From HRBIN15 sp039630445 (lineage in GTDB: Bacteria; Armatimonadota; Fimbriimonadia; Fimbriimonadales; GBS-DC): a stretch of 15,659 nt of DNA. The stretch is from the NCBI GenBank assembly GCA_039630445.1, contig JBCNVA010000006.1:1-15659 (forward strand), written 5' to 3'. The notes under the pieces are model-generated. The model worked only from the letters and a program-made list of their open reading frames with translations, ran no database searches and was not told the DNA's origin. This document shows, piece after piece, positions 13,205 to 15,659 of this stretch; the first letter of the stretch is position 1, and every line of letters starts with the position of its first letter. The position numbers were made by a program, and so were the translations under genes.

Positions 13205-14008
13205 ATGGCACGCTGGGAATTGCTGGCGACGGTGGTAGAGCATCGGCGACATGCACCAGACCAGTACGAGTTAGTTCTGCATGCGCCTCCCATCGCGGAG
13301 ACGGCACAGCCAGGGCAGTTTGTGATGGTACGCCCGTTGGAGACCCACGCACCGCTGCTGCGTCGCCCGTATAGCATCCTGCGTGCCAACCCCGACAAAG
13401 GCATCATTAGCCTGTTTTACGCGGTGCAGGGGGTGTTCACGGAGCTGCTATCGCTCAAGCCTGTCGGCTCTGGCGTTCGGGTGCTGGGTCCGCTTGGCAA
13501 ATGGTTCCAGCCCATGCGTGGGGTTGAGCGACATATCTTGGTGGCAGGTGGATTCGGTGCACCGCCGCTTTGCTTTTTTGCTTCGCGCCTTGCGCCTGCA
13601 CTCAAAACAGGGGAGCGCATCATTATTCTGGCAGGGGCGCGCAGTCGGGACCTGCTGGTTGGACTGGATGAGTTCCGTGCATTGGGCGCGGAGGTGCATG
13701 TCTCCACAGAGGATGGCTCTCAGGGCTATATGGGGCGCGTCACCGATCTGCTCCTCCAGCTGCTTCAAGATCGAGCATCTGCTGCCGTTTATGCCTGTGG
13801 ACCGAACGCGATGTTAAAGTTTGTGGCTGAAACCTGTATACAAGCAGGCGTTCCGTGTCAGGTCTCTGTGGAAGCACCGATGCCGTGTGGGATTGGGGCA
13901 TGTCTGGGCTGCGCCGTGCGGATTGCGCTGCCTGGCGGGGGCACATGGTTTCGGCGTGCCTGCATCGATGGTCCCATTTTTCGGGCGGAGGAGGTGCTGT
14001 GGGAGTGA
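13205..14008 (+). CDS. pyrK: Dihydroorotate dehydrogenase electron transfer subunit PyrK
   Basis: A 267-residue iron-sulfur flavoprotein of the ferredoxin reductase-like family. It passes electrons from dihydroorotate oxidation in PyrD to NAD+, in the fourth step of pyrimidine synthesis. An FAD-binding barrel has RRPYS (53-57); the NAD-binding domain has ILVAGGFGAPPL and CGPNAML (198-204). The [2Fe-2S] cluster cysteines are all present: C228, C233, C236 and C253 in PCGIGACLGCAV and ACIDGP. The ATG at 13205 is chosen because homology begins with WELLATVVEHRR, and a -10 box ends 7 nt upstream; the same frame is open upstream to 12893, but that would run across the promoter and fliK. pyrD follows with overlapping stop/start. 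Confidence 0.95.
   Translation: MARWELLATVVEHRRHAPDQYELVLHAPPIAETAQPGQFVMVRPLETHAPLLRRPYSILRANPDKGIISLFYAVQGVFTELLSLKPVGSGVRVLGPLGKWFQPMRGVERHILVAGGFGAPPLCFFASRLAPALKTGERIIILAGARSRDLLVGLDEFRALGAEVHVSTEDGSQGYMGRVTDLLLQLLQDRASAAVYACGPNAMLKFVAETCIQAGVPCQVSVEAPMPCGIGACLGCAVRIALPGGGTWFRRACIDGPIFRAEEVLWE
13989..13994 (+). promoter_or_regulatory. Shine-Dalgarno AGGAGG for pyrD inside the end of pyrK
   Basis: AGGAGG lies 10 nt before GTG 14005 and 4 nt before GTG 13999, so it supports either pyrD start. It sits within the last codons of pyrK, consistent with coupled translation. Confidence 0.7.
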
Positions 14009-14928
14009 GTGTCAACTTGCAGGCGCAGCTCGGACCGCTTGTGCTACCTAACCCTGTGCTGGCGGCGTCGGGCACTTTTGGCTACGGGCTGGAATATGCC
14101 GATCTGGTGAACCTTTCAATGCTGGGCGGGATTGTGGTCAAAAGCCTGACGCTTATGCCGCGGGCGGGCAATCCGCCGCCGCGCGTGGCTGAGACCCCTG
14201 CGGGTATGTTGAACTCCATCGGCTTGCAGAACGAGGGTGTGGAAACTTTCCTGATGGAAATTTTGCCGCGCCTGCGTGAATACGGCGTGCCAATCATCGC
14301 CAGTGTAGCGGGCGAGACTGTGGAGGAGTTTTGTGCTGTTGCGGAGAAGTTGGCGCATGCGCGGGGTATTGCTGCGCTGGAACTAAACCTCTCTTGCCCA
14401 AATCAAGCGCGGGGCGGTATGGAGTTTGGCATCGATCCCCACCAGACAGCAACCGTCGTTCGCGCGGTGAGGGCGCGATGTGAACTGCCACTCATTGCTA
14501 AGCTCTCGCCGAATGTGACCGATATCGTGCCGATTGCCCAGGCAGCACACGAGGCGGGTGCCGATATCTTGAGCCTCATCAACAGCCTGCTGGGGATTGC
14601 TGTCGATGTGCAGACACGAAGATTCAAGCTTGCCAGTCGCACGGGCGGGCTAACCGGGGCTGCCATTAAACCGATTGCCCTCTATCATGTCTGGCGTGTG
14701 CGTCAGGCGCTGCCCGACACGCCGATAATAGGCATCGGCGGTATTATGAGCTGGGAGGATGCAGTGGAGTTCCTGCTGGTCGGTGCGAGCGCCGTACAGG
14801 TCGGCACGGCGAACTTCGTACAGCCCACCGCCTGTATTGAGGTGCTTCGTGGATTGGAACGCTATCTGCAGGCACAGGGGTTTACCAGTGTCCAGTCGCT
14901 AATTGGGTCAGTACAAGATTATGGCTAA
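14005..14928 (+). CDS. pyrD: Dihydroorotate dehydrogenase, class 1B catalytic subunit PyrD
   Basis: A 307-residue FMN-dependent TIM-barrel enzyme that oxidises dihydroorotate to orotate; with PyrK it forms the NAD+-linked class 1B enzyme. Family motifs: NPVLAASGTFGYG at the N-terminus, VVKSLTL, GMLNSIGLQNEGV, and LNLSCPN with C131, the catalytic-base cysteine of class 1 enzymes. FMN phosphate-binding segments follow (TGGLTGAAIKPIAL, IIGIGGI and GASAVQVGTANF). The usual INT motif reads LINSLLG. GTG at 14005 overlaps the pyrK stop (GTGA); GTG at 13999 would add two residues and is also possible. It ends 9 nt from the convergent DUF4350-like gene, with no visible terminator. Confidence 0.95.
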   Translation: MSVNLQAQLGPLVLPNPVLAASGTFGYGLEYADLVNLSMLGGIVVKSLTLMPRAGNPPPRVAETPAGMLNSIGLQNEGVETFLMEILPRLREYGVPIIASVAGETVEEFCAVAEKLAHARGIAALELNLSCPNQARGGMEFGIDPHQTATVVRAVRARCELPLIAKLSPNVTDIVPIAQAAHEAGADILSLINSLLGIAVDVQTRRFKLASRTGGLTGAAIKPIALYHVWRVRQALPDTPIIGIGGIMSWEDAVEFLLVGASAVQVGTANFVQPTACIEVLRGLERYLQAQGFTSVQSLIGSVQDYG

Positions 14929-14937
14929 AAGTTGCAT

Positions 14938-15659
14938 TTACTTCGCTTGAAGTGCCTGCTCCAGCGCCTGGAGTCGGCGGATCGCTTCGCCTTCGTCAAG
15001 GGAGGGTTGCTGGAGCGCTTGATGTATCTCGCGTAGGGCGCGATGCAGTTCCGAGTCGGGGGGCATGGCTTCCATAAGCTGGAGCATGGTAGCGCCGGCG
15101 GGCAACCCCAGCTGTTTGCAGAGGCGTCGGCGCACATCTTCTAAAACAATCTCCAGAGCGGGCTGGGTCGCGCGGGCGCTGGCGTAGAGATGGGCAAGCG
15201 CGTCCACATATTCACCAAGTGTCGGGGTGCGCGGGCGAGCAGGGCGCGGCAGACCAAAGCGACGCCCCACACTATACAGCGCCACCACGGTCAGCACCAT
15301 CAGATGCGCGAAGGCGACCTTCAGGGCAACAGGCGCGTAGTCCCAGAAACCGTGTCGCTGCAGCTCATATTCCAAATCGCCCTGACCTGCGTCATCGAAG
15401 TAGATGGTTCCGCCAGCGGGCAGTCGCCAGCGTGTGAAGGCAAGGATAAACGCGCCATTATCTGCTCGACGCAGATGGGCATTCGTGAGCCAATCGCTGT
15501 CGGCACACTCCAGAATGACACCCTTGCCACGATAGTGCAGCGCGACGGCTACCCCCCGTGCATCGCCCATCAGGGGAACCCATCGGGTATCGTGAGGCTT
15601 CAGGCGCGTACCCCGCTCGCCCATCTCCAGCGTGGAAATGCCCTCCAGCCAGCGGGGGG
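14938..15659 (-). CDS. DUF4350-like membrane protein, N-terminal part beyond the window
   Basis: The frame is open to the right edge, so the N-terminus is missing; 240 codons are visible. The order of elements is a soluble region (GRGVILECADSDWLTNAHL-type segment followed by NGAFILAF and GTIYFDD), one hydrophobic helix (about VALKVAFAHLMVLTVVALYSV) followed by basic residues, then a long charged helical cytoplasmic tail ending RRLQALEQALQAK. The SDWLTNAHL...DNGAF pattern followed by a membrane segment is characteristic of DUF4350 proteins, whose genes often lie near MoxR, DUF58 and vWA genes in bacteria; none of these is adjacent here. No enzymatic role is known. Internal ATGs (for example at 15624) are not taken as the start because coding continues upstream. 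Confidence 0.72.
   Translation of the reverse strand, partial: PRWLEGISTLEMGERGTRLKPHDTRWVPLMGDARGVAVALHYRGKGVILECADSDWLTNAHLRRADNGAFILAFTRWRLPAGGTIYFDDAGQGDLEYELQRHGFWDYAPVALKVAFAHLMVLTVVALYSVGRRFGLPRPARPRTPTLGEYVDALAHLYASARATQPALEIVLEDVRRRLCKQLGLPAGATMLQLMEAMPPDSELHRALREIHQALQQPSLDEGEAIRRLQALEQALQAK

Noticed and set aside
14929..14937. Terminator between pyrD and the DUF4350-like gene
   Set aside because: The gap is only 9 nt and no inverted repeat is visible around it.

Overview
The window is a gene-dense, GC-rich bacterial chromosome segment (roughly 60% G+C by eye), probably from an Armatimonadota-like or other deep-branching bacterium. The reasons are the mix of a class 1B dihydroorotate dehydrogenase (PyrK+PyrD), PurS/PurQ instead of a single large PurL, flagellar hook genes, a DUF433/DUF5615 pair, an Uma2 protein and a DUF4350-type membrane protein. 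Phylum assignment is inference; Chloroflexota or Deinococcota relatives cannot be excluded. No rRNA, tRNA, CRISPR array or insertion sequence was seen, and no gap between genes exceeds 300 bases.

Layout. (1) 1-2659: an exported STN-domain protein (minus strand, cut by the left edge) faces away from a membrane-anchored BatA-like vWA protein. (2) 2720-6783, plus strand: NAD-dependent DNA ligase ligA, a two-gene DUF433/DUF5615 toxin-antitoxin-like unit, then a nicotinate phosphoribosyltransferase; an NAD-consuming and an NAD-making enzyme thus bracket the TA-like pair. (3) 6865-9023, plus strand: an Uma2 nuclease-fold protein followed by xylulokinase. (4) 9063-9994, minus strand: purS-purQ, overlapping by 4 nt, convergent with xylB. 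(5) 10112-13041, minus strand: fliK-flgD-flgE, the hook-length control, hook cap and hook genes in their usual order. (6) 13205-14928, plus strand: pyrK-pyrD, overlapping, divergent from fliK. (7) 14938-15659, minus strand: the C-terminal part of a DUF4350-like membrane protein, cut by the right edge.

The most striking pattern is in the gaps. Seven copies of an extended -10-like motif, GGTANANT, precede genes that head transcription units (six units; one near the ligA/DUF433 junction). In five cases the motif ends only 6-9 nt before the ATG, and those genes lack a Shine-Dalgarno sequence. Genes inside operons (flgD, flgE, xylB, pyrD) instead have GGAGG or AGGAGG. This suggests that first genes are transcribed as leaderless mRNAs. 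The pyrKD and purSQ promoters also carry perfect inverted repeats covering the -10 box, and a weaker dyad lies at fliK; these are candidate repressor sites. Other oddities are a 90-bp 23% G+C island inside fliK and a set of short palindromes with an AAA/TTT core in the gaps.
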